33,653 nucleotides of DNA from Rhodocyclaceae bacterium UBA2271 (GCA_002347405.1 DDXB01000011.1:1-33653), one strand, 5' to 3'; shown: positions 17,596 through 26,006, counted from the stretch's first letter. Notes: generated by a model from the letters alone, not told the origin. Program-made: numbers and translations.

Positions 17596-18507
17596 TCAGG
17601 TCACGCCCTGGGTTTTTGCTTGTCCCGTTCTGCCCACCAATGGCATCAGCTGGACAAACAGGATGCAGGCGAAAATCAGCGCGCCGCCGCTCAGTTGGAC
17701 GACACTCAGCCGCTCGCCAAGAAAGATCGCGCCGGCGCCGGCGGCAAACAGGGTTTCCGCACTCAGCAGGATGGCGGCATCGCTGGCCCGGGTGTGCCGT
17801 TGCGCCACCACCTGCAGGGTAAAAGCCACCCCGACCGACAGCAGGCCGCTGTAAAGGATCGTCGGCAGCGCGGCAACTATGCCCGCCACTTGGGTTGTTT
17901 CGGTCGCGACAGCACCGATACTGGCCAGAATGCCGCAGGTAACGAACTGGCTGAAGGCCACCAGGATCGGCGTGCCTTTTTTCATGGCGAGGCGCCCCAC
18001 CCAGAGAATGTGCGCCGCCCAGAAGATCGTGCTGGAGAGCACCCAGTAATCGCCGACCGTCAGTGCGGCAAGCTCGCCGCCGCTGAGCAGGAAAGTGCCG
18101 ATGACGCTACCCAGCGCTGCCGGCCAGACCGCCGCATGCGGCCGGTGCCGGTCGATGAGCCAGGCCAGCAGGGGCACCAGGGGCACGTAGAGTGCCGTCA
18201 GGAAGCCCGCATTGGATACCGTCGTATCGAGCAGGCCGATCTGCTGGAAGGTGGCCCCACAGAACAGCAGGACGCCCAGACCGATCCAGGACAGGACATC
18301 GTGCCGGTCGATGACCACGCCGCGCTCGGCCAGGCGCGCATATTCCCGCCAGGCCAGCGGCAGGATGATCAGCGCCCCCAGCAGGAAGCGGATGCCGGTG
18401 AAGGCCAGCGGGCCGATGTCTTTCATGCCCAGTTGCTGGGCGACAAAGGTGGTGCCCCAGATCAGGGCCGCCAGCAGCAGCAGGGCGTTGGCGCTGGTAC
18501 GGCTCAT
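17596..18507 (-). CDS. DMT-superfamily transporter (EamA-type)
   Basis: A 303-residue inner-membrane protein with two EamA repeats and about ten hydrophobic helices (start LLLLAALIWGTTFVAQQLGM; second repeat LSSTIFWAAHILWVGRLAM). The family exports metabolites, amino acids or drugs; the substrate cannot be told. Start at ATG 18507 gives the normal N-terminus, but a structured GC-rich repeat ends about 20 bp upstream and no ribosome-binding site is visible (TTTCCTTC precedes the ATG). The frame is open upstream into the repeat, so an N-terminal extension cannot be excluded. Confidence 0.87.
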   Translation of the reverse strand: MSRTSANALLLLAALIWGTTFVAQQLGMKDIGPLAFTGIRFLLGALIILPLAWREYARLAERGVVIDRHDVLSWIGLGVLLFCGATFQQIGLLDTTVSNAGFLTALYVPLVPLLAWLIDRHRPHAAVWPAALGSVIGTFLLSGGELAALTVGDYWVLSSTIFWAAHILWVGRLAMKKGTPILVAFSQFVTCGILASIGAVATETTQVAGIVAALPTILYSGLLSVGVAFTLQVVAQRHTRASDAAILLSAETLFAAGAGAIFLGERLSVVQLSGGALIFACILFVQLMPLVGRTGQAKTQGVT

Positions 18508-18525
18508 GAAGGAAACTCGACGGGC

Positions 18526-18627
18526 CGCCCCGAGAGTTTCCTGCCCCTTGAGGGGACATGGCCGCAGGCCGCAGGACAGCCGAAGGCTGGTCCCGCGAAG
18601 CGGGATGCGGCTTTGCCGCACAGAACC
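18526..18627. repeat. Structured repeat, copy 2, upstream of the DMT gene
   Basis: 18560-18627 matches 1377-1444 at 60 of 68 positions. Hairpins: GGCC-GCA-GGCC (18560-18570), CAGCC-GAA-GGCTG (18577-18589), CCCGC-GAA-GCGGG (18592-18604), TGCGG-CTTTG-CCGCA (18606-18620). The adjoining 18526-18555 has GGGCCGCCCCGAG and CCCCTTGAGGGG, resembling the insert in priA. It fills most of the gap between marC and the DMT gene. Confidence 0.8.
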
Positions 18628-18655
18628 GAGCACAGCGAAGGTTTACGGGGTGGGC

Positions 18656-19261
18656 TCATCCTATGGGCAGCAGGAAAGCGCTCTTGATTCCGGAGATGAG
18701 CATCTGCACGGCCATCGTCGTCAGGATCAGGCCCATCAAGCGTTCCATCGCCGCCAGGCCGGGTTTGCCGAACAGGCGGGCGAGCCGTTCGCCGGCCAGC
18801 AGAATGATGGTATTCAAGGCAATGGCGACAAGAATGGCGCCAACCAGGGAAACCATATGTGTGCCCTGCTGGTGTGACGTCAGCAACACCATGGCAAGCG
18901 CGGCCGGGCCGGCGATCATCGGCACGGCAATCGGCACGATCAGCGGCTCGCCGTCGCGTTCGAGGTCGTCGTCGTCGTGGCCGCGACGCGGGAAGACCAT
19001 GCCCATCGCGATCAGGAACAAAATCAGGCCGCCCGAAATCTCCAGGGCCGAAGGCGAAAGGCGCAAGGCGGCCAGCAGCCAGTCGCCGATGAAGACGAAG
19101 ACGATCAAAAGCGCTGCGGCGATGGCATTTTCGCGCAGCACGACATGCTGCCGCCGCGCGGGCGCCAGCGGCCGCAGCAGTGATATCAGCAAGGGAATGT
19201 TGCCGAGCGGATCCAGCAGGATCAGCAGCAACACAACCGTGGCGAGGAAGTCGGGGGTCAT
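18656..19261 (-). CDS. MarC family integral membrane protein (YhgN-like)
   Basis: A 201-residue protein with six predicted hydrophobic helices. LLLILLDPLGNIPLLISLL at the N-terminus and PLIVPIAVPMIAGPAALAMVLL in the middle are the two conserved MarC/UPF0056 blocks with helix-breaking Pro/Gly; an acidic cytoplasmic loop (HDDDDLERDG) separates them. The biochemical role of the family is not established; early links to antibiotic resistance were not upheld. It is followed by the structured repeat. Confidence 0.9.
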   Translation of the reverse strand: MTPDFLATVVLLLILLDPLGNIPLLISLLRPLAPARRQHVVLRENAIAAALLIVFVFIGDWLLAALRLSPSALEISGGLILFLIAMGMVFPRRGHDDDDLERDGEPLIVPIAVPMIAGPAALAMVLLTSHQQGTHMVSLVGAILVAIALNTIILLAGERLARLFGKPGLAAMERLMGLILTTMAVQMLISGIKSAFLLPIG

Positions 19262-19344
19262 GGGGAGAAAGTCCAGGTACGGCGGCCGGATAACGGCTCC
19301 CGCAATTTAACTTGAAATACGCAATTTGACGTCGAGTTCATTGA

Positions 19345-19397
19345 TGAGCGCAGCGAACAAACTTCGACCCCCGCCCCGGGGCGGGGGCCGGGGGCCA
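19345..19397 (-). terminator. Strong hairpin and GC-rich 3' module after the ABC transporter operon
   Basis: A perfect 20-bp palindrome, CCCCCGCCCC plus its complement, lies at 19368-19387, about 10 bp past the ATPase stop. On the minus strand the order is stop, ATGGCCCCCGGCCCCCGCCCC, hairpin, then TTCGCTGCGCTCAT. The last element also occurs in the modules after pfkA and the chemotaxis gene. No strong T-run follows the stem. Confidence 0.6.
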
Positions 19398-20153
19398 TCA
19401 ATAACCGTGCTTCACCTGCGACAAAAAGGCCTTGGCACGATCGTGGTTCGGGTTGAGAAAAAAGCTCTCCGGAGTGGTGTCTTCAAGAATGACGCCGAGA
19501 TCGAAGAAAATCAGCCGGTCGGCGACTTCGCGGGCGAAACCCATTTCGTGGGTGACGACCAGCATGGTGATGCCGGTGTGGGCCAGCTCGCGCATCACCG
19601 CCAGCACCTCGTTCACCATTTCCGGGTCGAGTGCCGAGGTCGGCTCGTCGAACAGCAGCACCTTGGGGTCCATCGCCAAGGCACGGGCGATGGCGACCCG
19701 CTGCTGCTGCCCGCCGGAGAGTTGCACCGGATACTTGTGCGCCTGATCCTTGAGGCCAACCCGGTCCAACAGGGTCAACGCGCGCGCTTCGGCTTCGACG
19801 CGCGTCATCTTGCGCACCCGCATCGGCGCCAGACTGACATTTTTCAGGATCGACAAGTGCGAGAACAGGTTGAAACTCTGGAACACCATGCCCACCTCGC
19901 GGCGGATGGCATCGAGGTGGCGCAGGTCGTCGTCGAGGGTGATGCCATCCACGACGATCGAGCCGTTGTCATGTTTTTCCAGGCGGTTGAGCGTGCGCAG
20001 GAAAGTCGATTTGCCGGAACCGGACGGCCCGATGATGGCCGTGACCTGGCCTTCGTAAAAGGTCGCGGTGACGTCATTGAGCGCCTGAAAATTGCCGAAG
20101 TGCTTGTCGACGCCACGCACTTCGATGATCGGCCGATTGCTTGCCTGGACCAT
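19398..20153 (-). CDS. Polar amino-acid ABC transporter, ATP-binding protein (GlnQ-like)
   Basis: The cytoplasmic ATPase that powers uptake. Of 251 residues, Walker A is GPSGSGKST, the Q-loop lies in VGMVFQSFNLFSH, the signature is LSGGQQQRVAIARAL, Walker B is LLFDEPTSALD and the switch His is in VVTHEMGFAREV. The HLSILKNVSLAPMRV segment is typical of the amino-acid (PAAT) subfamily. Its start overlaps the permease stop by one base (TAATG). Third gene of a binding protein-permease-ATPase operon. Confidence 0.95.
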   Translation of the reverse strand: MVQASNRPIIEVRGVDKHFGNFQALNDVTATFYEGQVTAIIGPSGSGKSTFLRTLNRLEKHDNGSIVVDGITLDDDLRHLDAIRREVGMVFQSFNLFSHLSILKNVSLAPMRVRKMTRVEAEARALTLLDRVGLKDQAHKYPVQLSGGQQQRVAIARALAMDPKVLLFDEPTSALDPEMVNEVLAVMRELAHTGITMLVVTHEMGFAREVADRLIFFDLGVILEDTTPESFFLNPNHDRAKAFLSQVKHGY

Positions 20154-20917
20154 TATTCCGCACGCTTTCTGCCGACATCCAGCTGACTTTCCAACGCCGC
20201 CGTCAGCGTCGTGAACGCCGTAGTCAGAATCAGGTAGATCACGGCGATCGTCAGGAAGACCGGGAGCGGCTGGTAGCTCTCGGCCTGCACGCGATAACCG
20301 ACCATGGTCAGTTCGACGACGCTGATGGCATAGGCCAGCGAGGAGTCCTTGACCAGCGAGGCCATGTTATTGGCCAGCGCCGGCAGGGCGACGCGCATGC
20401 TTTGCGGCAGCACGACATCCATGAAGGTCTGAAACGGCGACAGGCCAAGCGCCCGCGCTGCTTCCACCTGACCGTGCGGGACGGCGAGGATGCCGGCGCG
20501 CACGCACTCGGTGTTGTAGGCGCCGATGTTCAGCGCCAGGGCAATTGCGGCACAGGCAAAGTCGGAGACCTGGATCGAGTCCGGCAGGATCTGCGGCAGG
20601 GTCAACCAGACGAACAGAATCTGCAGCAGCAACGGCGTGCCGCGCATCAGCCAGACATAGAAATCGCACAGCCAGCGCAGCGGCAGGAATTTGGAGAGCT
20701 TGCCCAAGCCGGCCAGCACCCCCAGCACCACGCCGATGGACCCGGCTATCAGCGTCAGCATGACCGTCGCCCGCGCCCCGTCGGCGAACAGGTGCGCGAC
20801 CGGCCCGATCGGGGCCGGGGCGAACGACAGCGGAATGGCCATGCCCCATAAAAACAACAGGAGCCCGACCATCGAGCCAAACATCACCCAGGCGGGATGT
20901 TGCCTGGTCCAGTTCAT
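20153..20917 (-). CDS. Polar amino-acid ABC transporter, permease
   Basis: A 254-residue inner-membrane permease of the HisM/GlnP family. The N-terminal block GARATVMLTLIAGSIGVVLGVLAGL, the YVWLMRGTPLLLQILFVWLTLP loop and the coupling-helix EAA motif (VEAARALGLSPFQTFMDVVLPQSMR) are all present. Only one permease gene is in the operon, so it probably forms a homodimer. It starts 23 bp after the binding-protein gene. Confidence 0.94.
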   Translation of the reverse strand: MNWTRQHPAWVMFGSMVGLLLFLWGMAIPLSFAPAPIGPVAHLFADGARATVMLTLIAGSIGVVLGVLAGLGKLSKFLPLRWLCDFYVWLMRGTPLLLQILFVWLTLPQILPDSIQVSDFACAAIALALNIGAYNTECVRAGILAVPHGQVEAARALGLSPFQTFMDVVLPQSMRVALPALANNMASLVKDSSLAYAISVVELTMVGYRVQAESYQPLPVFLTIAVIYLILTTAFTTLTAALESQLDVGRKRAE

Positions 20918-20940
20918 GTCCTCAGCCTGGCCCTACCCGA

Positions 20941-21711
20941 TCAGCGACAGCCGGCATCGGTCTTGAAGTATTTCTGTGAAAGTGCGTCGTAGGTGCCGTC
21001 CCGGACGATTTCGGCGAGGCCACGGTTGAGCTGCTCTTTCAGTTCCTTGTTGTCCTTGCGCAGGATCATCGAGACGCGCTCGACGAATACCTGCTCGCCA
21101 GCCACGATGCCGGCTTTGGCGTTCTTCTCAAGGGTGAACTTGATCAGCCACTTGTCGGAAATCCAGGCGTCGACTTTCTTCGCGCGGAGCGCGGAAAAGG
21201 CTTCCGGGTCGGCCTTGTAGGTCTTGACTTCCTTGACGCCGGGAATCTTCTTGGCATTGTCGTAATAGCTGGTCGCCAGTTGCACGCCGACGGTCTTGCC
21301 CTTGAGGGCGTCCATCGTCAGCGGGCCGCCCTTGGCGGCGGCGATCTGACCGCCGGTGCAGTAATGCGGGTTGGCAAAATCGACCGACTTGGCGCGCTCT
21401 TCGGTGTAACCGTGCGAAGCGATGGCGAAATCGAAGCGATCCTGAACAATCGCCGCGAGTTGCGCATCGAAGGGCACCACGCGCCATTCAATTTTCAGGC
21501 CCAGTTTCTTGACCAGCGCCTCGGCCAGTTCGACTTCAAAACCGGTCAGCTTCGAGCCCTCGAAATAATTGAACGGGGAAAAGGCGCCTTCCGTGGCGGC
21601 AATGATCGTTCCCGAGTTCTTGATGACATTCCAGTCGCGCGCCTGCGCCGAACCGGCGATCAGCAGCGTGGCAAAAGAAACGGCTCCGATGAATTTGGTG
21701 ATGGTTCGCAT
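20941..21711 (-). CDS. Polar amino-acid ABC transporter, periplasmic binding protein
   Basis: A 256-residue protein with a signal peptide (cleavage after AGSAQA). The mature part is the type II binding fold: SGTIIAATEGAFSPFNYFEGSKLTGFEVELAEAL, AIVQDRFDFAIASHGYTEERAKSVDFANPHY, LKGKTVGVQLATSYYD. The usual ligand-contacting Arg/Asp pair of general amino-acid binders is not obvious, so the ligand is open. The ATG follows a perfect AGGAGG with 5-nt spacing. It is first in the operon and was probably named by homology to GlnH/ArtJ-like proteins. Confidence 0.93.
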   Translation of the reverse strand: MRTITKFIGAVSFATLLIAGSAQARDWNVIKNSGTIIAATEGAFSPFNYFEGSKLTGFEVELAEALVKKLGLKIEWRVVPFDAQLAAIVQDRFDFAIASHGYTEERAKSVDFANPHYCTGGQIAAAKGGPLTMDALKGKTVGVQLATSYYDNAKKIPGVKEVKTYKADPEAFSALRAKKVDAWISDKWLIKFTLEKNAKAGIVAGEQVFVERVSMILRKDNKELKEQLNRGLAEIVRDGTYDALSQKYFKTDAGCR

Positions 21712-22061
21712 AACGCCTCCTGTGATGTTGCGATGTGCTTAACGAATGGAAAGACATGTCGCCGCTGCTCTTTGCGAACTGCGGAAAATTGGCCGGTAGG
21801 GGATGAAAATGTCGGTGGTAAACGGAAATTACCGGCAGTCTGCGCCGGCAATTGGATGGGAAAGTTCTTGGCGGAAACAATTTTACACCGACAGCTGTGT
21901 AATGGATCAGGCTTTTAAGCCCCTGCAACAGAGTAAGGATTGCTTGCCGCTCCTCTCCGCCAGCGACCACCACAAAGGTCAAATGGTTATCGTGGATTGT
22001 TTATGACGGAATATTGATTTGTTATAGTGCCGCGATTCGTAACCTGACTGGAGGAGCAAAC
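21712..22061. promoter_or_regulatory. Intergenic region between the ABC operon and mscL
   Basis: This 350-bp gap holds no gene that I can support. It must contain the divergent promoters. Visible features: the AGGAGG of the binding-protein gene at the left end; an inverted repeat GGTAA (21817-21821) / TTACC (21829-21833) that could be an operator; a TATAGT (22023-22028) as possible -10 for mscL, without a good -35; and GGAGGAG (22050-22056) as the mscL ribosome-binding site. Confidence 0.4.
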
Positions 22062-22496
22062 ATGAGTGGATTCATGTCGGAATTTCGTGAATTTGCCGTC
22101 AAGGGTAATGTCATCGACCTGGCGGTCGGCGTCATCATCGGCGGCGCCTTCGGCAAGATCGTCGACTCGATAGTGGGCGACCTGATCATGCCGGTCGTCG
22201 GCAAGATATTCGGCGGCCTCGATTTCAGCAATTTTTTCATCGCCCTCAATGAGGTTCCGGCCGGGGTCACCATGACGCTTGCGGAAGTAAAAAGGGCCGG
22301 CGTACCGGTATTTGCCTACGGCAGTTTCATCACCATCCTGATCAACTTCACCATTCTGGCCTTCATCATTTTCATGATGATCAAGCAGATCAACCGCCTC
22401 AAGCGCGAGGCACCCGCCGCGCCAACGCCCGAACCGCCGCCAACGCCTGAGGACGTCGTGCTGTTGCGCGAGATTCGCGATGCGTTGAAGAAGTAG
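22062..22496 (+). CDS. mscL: Large-conductance mechanosensitive channel
   Basis: An emergency valve that opens at high membrane tension after osmotic downshock. 144 residues, usual length. The N-terminal amphipathic helix and pore-lining TM1 (MSEFREFAVKGNVIDLAVGVIIGGAFGKIVDSIVGDLIMP), the periplasmic loop and TM2 (FAYGSFITILINFTILAFIIFMMIK) follow E. coli MscL closely. The cytoplasmic end has a Pro-rich linker (APTPEPPPTPEDV) before the C-terminal helix VLLREIRDALKK. Start is set by GGAGGAG 5 nt upstream. Confidence 0.97.
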   Translation: MSGFMSEFREFAVKGNVIDLAVGVIIGGAFGKIVDSIVGDLIMPVVGKIFGGLDFSNFFIALNEVPAGVTMTLAEVKRAGVPVFAYGSFITILINFTILAFIIFMMIKQINRLKREAPAAPTPEPPPTPEDVVLLREIRDALKK

Positions 22497-22504
22497 CCGG
22501 CTAC
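22493..22504. terminator. Palindrome holding both stop codons of convergent mscL and ycbL
   Basis: GTAGCCGGCTAC is a perfect 12-bp palindrome. The mscL TAG and the TAG of the minus-strand hydrolase are its two arms, separated by CCGG. It is too short for a confident terminator call. Confidence 0.4.
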
Positions 22505-23148
22505 ACCTTGTCGCCCGCGTATGGATTGTTGAGCCGCTCTTCCCCGAAAGTTGAGCTTGGGCCGTGGCCGGGAATGAAGACAAAATCATCCCCGAGCGGA
22601 AAGAGTTTTTCGCGAATGGAGCGGATCAGGGCAGTGGGGCTGCCGAGTGGAAAGTCAGTGCGGCCGACCGAGCCGGCGAACAGCACGTCGCCGACGATGG
22701 CCAACTTCGATGGCTTGTGGATGAAACAGATGTGGCCGGGAGTATGACCGGGGGTATGGAGCACGTCGAGCGACAGGCTGCCCACTGTCACTGTGTCGCC
22801 GTCTTCCAGCCAGCGGTCGGGCAACAGCGTCGGTGTGGGGGGGAACCCGAACATGCGGCACTGCTCGGTCAGCTGCTCAAGCCAGAAAGCGTCTTCGCGC
22901 TGCGGGCCTTCAACGCTGATGGCCACTGTGCCGAGGCGCGCGGCGAGTGCCGCCGTGCCGCCAACATGATCGATATGACCATGCGTGAGCAGCAGCTTTT
23001 CGACCTTGAGATCGTTTTCCTTGATGACATCGAGTATCGCGTCGACATCCCCGCCGGGGTCGACCACCGCCGCCTGGCGGGTGGCCGGGTCCCAAAGAAT
23101 CGTGCAATTTTGTACAAGGGGGGTGACAGGGAGAATGAGGTAGTCCAT
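22501..23148 (-). CDS. MBL-fold hydrolase, YcbL-type glyoxalase II
   Basis: A 215-residue metallo-beta-lactamase-fold thioester hydrolase, same length as E. coli YcbL and very alike (MDYLILPVTPLVQNCTILWD; GFIPGHGPSSTFGEERLNNP-like end). The metal motif is THGHIDHVGG, with further ligands in HTPGHTPGH, GDVLF and PGHG. It probably hydrolyses S-lactoylglutathione, the second step of methylglyoxal removal; a GlxI homologue is 6 kb away. The ATG at 23148 was chosen from the family N-terminus; an in-frame ATG at 23229 would add 27 residues. No clear ribosome-binding site. Confidence 0.92.
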   Translation of the reverse strand: MDYLILPVTPLVQNCTILWDPATRQAAVVDPGGDVDAILDVIKENDLKVEKLLLTHGHIDHVGGTAALAARLGTVAISVEGPQREDAFWLEQLTEQCRMFGFPPTPTLLPDRWLEDGDTVTVGSLSLDVLHTPGHTPGHICFIHKPSKLAIVGDVLFAGSVGRTDFPLGSPTALIRSIREKLFPLGDDFVFIPGHGPSSTFGEERLNNPYAGDKV

Positions 23149-23342
23149 TGATGTATGCGTGCCTTGAGTGATAATTGAGTTTGTCAGTGCGTCATGAATG
23201 AAATGCCCGGTGAGGGATTTTTCGGACATGACAGGGCCCGGAAGGATGAAAAGTATAATAGTACCCCGGCATGGGATATTGACGAAAGCGGGGCGCGGTG
23301 CGTATCTTGCCCTATTCTTTTAACTAAAGTGGGGTGACTGCC

Positions 23343-24542
23343 ATGCAAGCAAACCGTGGAGGCGGACCCTCGATCCTGCGCAATCTGCTGCTTTCGTATC
23401 TTGGCTTTGGCCTCGCCGTGGCGCTGATCTTTCCGTTCTATGCAAACATCTTCGTCGAGTGGAAACCCGGCATGCTGCCGTGGTTTGTCGCCGGCTGCCT
23501 GGTCGCCGGCCTGTCGATCGGCGTCGTCAATTACTGGCTGCTCAACATCATCCTGCTCACGCGCCTGCGCCGCATCGCCGAGGTGACCAACCAGATTTCG
23601 AACAAGGACCTGACGCACAGTTGCGCGTTGCAAAGCGCCGACACCATCGGCGAGATCATCGACAGCTTCAATGCCATGACCGTCAACCTGCGCGGGCTGA
23701 TCGGCGAAACCCGCCGCCTGTCGGATGGCGTCAGCCACGACTCGCGCGACATCCATGCCTTTCTCAGCGGCGTCGCCGGCCAGTTGCGCGAGCAGTCGCA
23801 GCAGGCCGATGGCATTCGCGGCGCGGTCAGCGCGATGGCCGCCACGGTGGACGACATTGCCGGACGCGCCAACACCACCGCCAGCCAGGGCCGCACCGCG
23901 GCCGAGCGGGCGGCGGCGGGCGGGCGCATTGTGCAGGACACCATCGCCGGCATGGAACAGATCAGCCAGCGCGTCGGCGCGGCCGCGCAGGCCGTCGAGG
24001 GGCTGCGCGCCCAAAGCCAGCAGATCGACACCATCGTCCGCACCATTCACGACATCGCCGACCAGACCAACCTGCTGGCGTTGAATGCCGCCATCGAGGC
24101 GGCGCGTGCCGGCGAACAGGGGCGCGGCTTTGCGGTGGTCGCCGACGAAGTGCGCAAGCTGGCCGAGCGCACCTCGACCGCCACTGGCGAAATCAGCACA
24201 ATGATTGCCGCCATCCATGTCAACATCAGTCAGACCGTGCAGATGATCGGCCAGGGTGCGCAGACCGCCAGTGCCGGGGTCGACATGGCGCGCGAGGCGG
24301 GTGCGGCACTCAATGAAATCGTCGCCGGTTCCGGCGAGGTCACGCGCCTGATCGACGAAATCGCGCAGGCCACCGACCGCCAGCAGGCGAGCGTGCATCA
24401 GGTGGAACAGAACATCACGCGCATCGCCGACCTGATCGGCGGCATCCGTGACGCCGTCGGCGAGGGTACCGGCCGGGCCGAGAATCTGGCCAGCATGGCG
24501 GCGGAACTCTCCGGCAGCGTCGGAACATTCAAGCTTGCGTAA
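23343..24542 (+). CDS. Methyl-accepting chemotaxis protein
   Basis: A 399-residue membrane chemoreceptor. Two hydrophobic helices (about 13-35 and 45-68) are separated by only ~10 residues, so there is almost no periplasmic sensor domain. A HAMP segment follows (LLTRLRRIAEVTNQISNKDLTHS...GEIIDSFNAM), then the helical signalling domain with the conserved hairpin tip DQTNLLALNAAIEAARAGEQGRGFAVVADEVRKLAERT that contacts CheA/CheW. It may sense membrane or intracellular cues. ATG 23343 was preferred (GGGGTG upstream); GTG 23334 is an alternative. No che genes are nearby. Confidence 0.93.
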   Translation: MQANRGGGPSILRNLLLSYLGFGLAVALIFPFYANIFVEWKPGMLPWFVAGCLVAGLSIGVVNYWLLNIILLTRLRRIAEVTNQISNKDLTHSCALQSADTIGEIIDSFNAMTVNLRGLIGETRRLSDGVSHDSRDIHAFLSGVAGQLREQSQQADGIRGAVSAMAATVDDIAGRANTTASQGRTAAERAAAGGRIVQDTIAGMEQISQRVGAAAQAVEGLRAQSQQIDTIVRTIHDIADQTNLLALNAAIEAARAGEQGRGFAVVADEVRKLAERTSTATGEISTMIAAIHVNISQTVQMIGQGAQTASAGVDMAREAGAALNEIVAGSGEVTRLIDEIAQATDRQQASVHQVEQNITRIADLIGGIRDAVGEGTGRAENLASMAAELSGSVGTFKLA

Positions 24543-24780
24543 TGGCCCGCCCCCTCCCGGCCTCCCCCGCGCGGGGATTAAACGCCCGCCCCCTCCGAGC
24601 CTCCCCCTCGCGGTGGAGGTGACTGTTTTTTTGCCTACGGCCGCCGCTACGCGGCTTAACGCCGGCGTTGCCGGCATTAGCCTGCGCCGCAACTGCGCGA
24701 CTGTGTCGCTTGTTGTCGCTGCGCTCGTTTGTTACGGGGCGCCCCCATTCATGCTTTGGCGCGGATTGCGGCTGGCGCCG
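24543..24780 (+). repeat. GC-rich composite 3'-end module after the chemotaxis gene
   Basis: It begins directly after the stop codon. Two similar C-rich units lie in tandem (GGCCCGCCCCCTCCC... then CGCCCGCCCCCTCC...CTCGCGGTGG), followed by hairpins GCCGC...GCGGC and GCCGGC-GTT-GCCGGC, then TCGCTGCGCTCGTTTG and ACGGGGCGCCCCC. The order matches that downstream of pfkA (1539 down to 1453). No gene is supported in the 24543-24936 gap. Confidence 0.65.
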
Positions 24781-24815
24781 CGTGCCGTCTCGCCTTGGCA
24801 GCCCTCTCCCTCAAT

Positions 24816-24875
24816 CCCTCTCCCGCAAGCGGGAGAGGGAAGCTATCTGCCTCCTCTCTCCCTCTGGGAGAGAGG
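24816..24875. terminator. Two adjacent strong hairpins
   Basis: CCCTCTCCCGC / GCGGGAGAGGG (24816-24839) and CCTCTCTCCC-TCT-GGGAGAGAGG (24853-24875) are near-perfect stems between the chemotaxis gene and the convergent alcohol dehydrogenase gene. Pairs like this are common intergenic repeats in proteobacteria and may end transcription from both sides. Confidence 0.6.
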
Positions 24876-24936
24876 TCGGGAGAGAGGGTTTGGCCCGGCG
24901 GCAAAGCTCTATTCGTAGGGTGAATATCGCTCCAAC

Positions 24937-25956
24937 TCAGGCACCAAAATCCGCATCGAGCACGATGCGGTAGCGAGCTTTCCCGCTGCGCAGATGATCG
25001 ATCGCTTCATTGATTTTGCTCATCGGAAAGTGTTCGACCTCGGGCGCGATGCCATGACGGGCGCAAAATGCCAGCATCTTCGCCATGTTGGCCGGCGAAC
25101 CGATTGCGGAACCCGAGATGGCTTTCTGCCCGCTGATCAGCGAGAACGCCTCGACCTCAACCGGGTCAAGCACGGCACCGACGAAATGCAGGCGGCCGCG
25201 CGGCGCCAGGGTGGCGGTGATGGCTTGCCAATCCAGCGGAACATTGACGGTCACGATGACCAGGTCGAGGCTGCCGGCCAGCGCGGCAATTTGCTTCGCA
25301 TCGTTGCTGGCAACCACCCGATGGGCGCCCTGTGCCATGAGTTCCTTGCGTTTCGACGGACTGGAGGTAAACGCGGTCACCTCGCAACCCCAGGCTTTGG
25401 CAAACTTGATCGCCAGGTGCCCCAGCCCACCGATGCCGACGACGCCCACCCGGCTGGTCGGGGAAATGTCATATTCAATGAATGGGGTGAAGACGGTGAT
25501 GCCGCCACAAAACAGCGGGCCCGCCACTGCCGGGTTTATGTCCTCCGGCAAAGGGATGGCCCACACCCACTGCGCCCGCACCCGCTCGGCGAAACCACCG
25601 GGGCGGCCGGATATCGTCGCCCGCGAATCAGCACAGAGGTGCTGATCGCCGCCCACGCAGGGCGCGCAATGCAGGCAACTGCTGCTGGTCCAGCCCACCC
25701 CGACGCGCTGACCAAGGCGCAATCCCTTGACCCGGGAGCCCATCGCAACGATACGTCCGACTGCCTCATGACCCGGCACCAATGGATACGCGGAGAATTT
25801 CCAGTCATTGTCGATCATTGACAGGTCGGAATGGCACAGTCCGCAATGTTCGACCGCGATGTCGACTTCTTCATCACCGAGCGGGCCGGGAGCGTAGTCG
25901 TAGCGTTCCAGTTTCTGTCCGGCGGCCGGCGCCGCCCATGCGCGAATCGTGCTCAT
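24937..25956 (-). CDS. Zinc-dependent alcohol dehydrogenase (YahK/cinnamyl-alcohol type)
   Basis: A 339-residue NAD(P)-dependent medium-chain dehydrogenase that probably reduces aldehydes. The catalytic zinc site includes CGLCHSD (Cys near 38) and the PGHEAVGRI His; the structural zinc site is the four-Cys cluster CLHCAPCVGGDQHLC. The nucleotide site is GVVGIGGLGHLAIKFAKAWGCEVTAF. Start ATG 25956 follows AAGGAT with about 7-nt spacing. It stands alone. Confidence 0.92.
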   Translation of the reverse strand: MSTIRAWAAPAAGQKLERYDYAPGPLGDEEVDIAVEHCGLCHSDLSMIDNDWKFSAYPLVPGHEAVGRIVAMGSRVKGLRLGQRVGVGWTSSSCLHCAPCVGGDQHLCADSRATISGRPGGFAERVRAQWVWAIPLPEDINPAVAGPLFCGGITVFTPFIEYDISPTSRVGVVGIGGLGHLAIKFAKAWGCEVTAFTSSPSKRKELMAQGAHRVVASNDAKQIAALAGSLDLVIVTVNVPLDWQAITATLAPRGRLHFVGAVLDPVEVEAFSLISGQKAISGSAIGSPANMAKMLAFCARHGIAPEVEHFPMSKINEAIDHLRSGKARYRIVLDADFGA

Positions 25957-26006
25957 TGCCGTATCCTTCCGGTTGTCTTCGATAACTGATTATCCCTGAT
26001 TAGATT

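Noticed and set aside
16425..17822. 465-codon plus-strand frame opposite AsmA
   Set aside because: Ser/Arg/Pro-rich shadow; AsmA has recognisable conserved blocks.
21712..22061. Small gene in the gap before mscL
   Set aside because: Short frames only, none with a ribosome-binding site or recognisable sequence.
23184..24692. 502-codon minus-strand frame opposite the chemotaxis gene
   Set aside because: Shadow; low complexity, and the chemotaxis signalling motif is unmistakable on the other strand.
24543..24936. CRISPR-like or tRNA content in the repeat-rich gap
   Set aside because: The repeats are two imperfect units and hairpins without regular spacers; no cloverleaf found.
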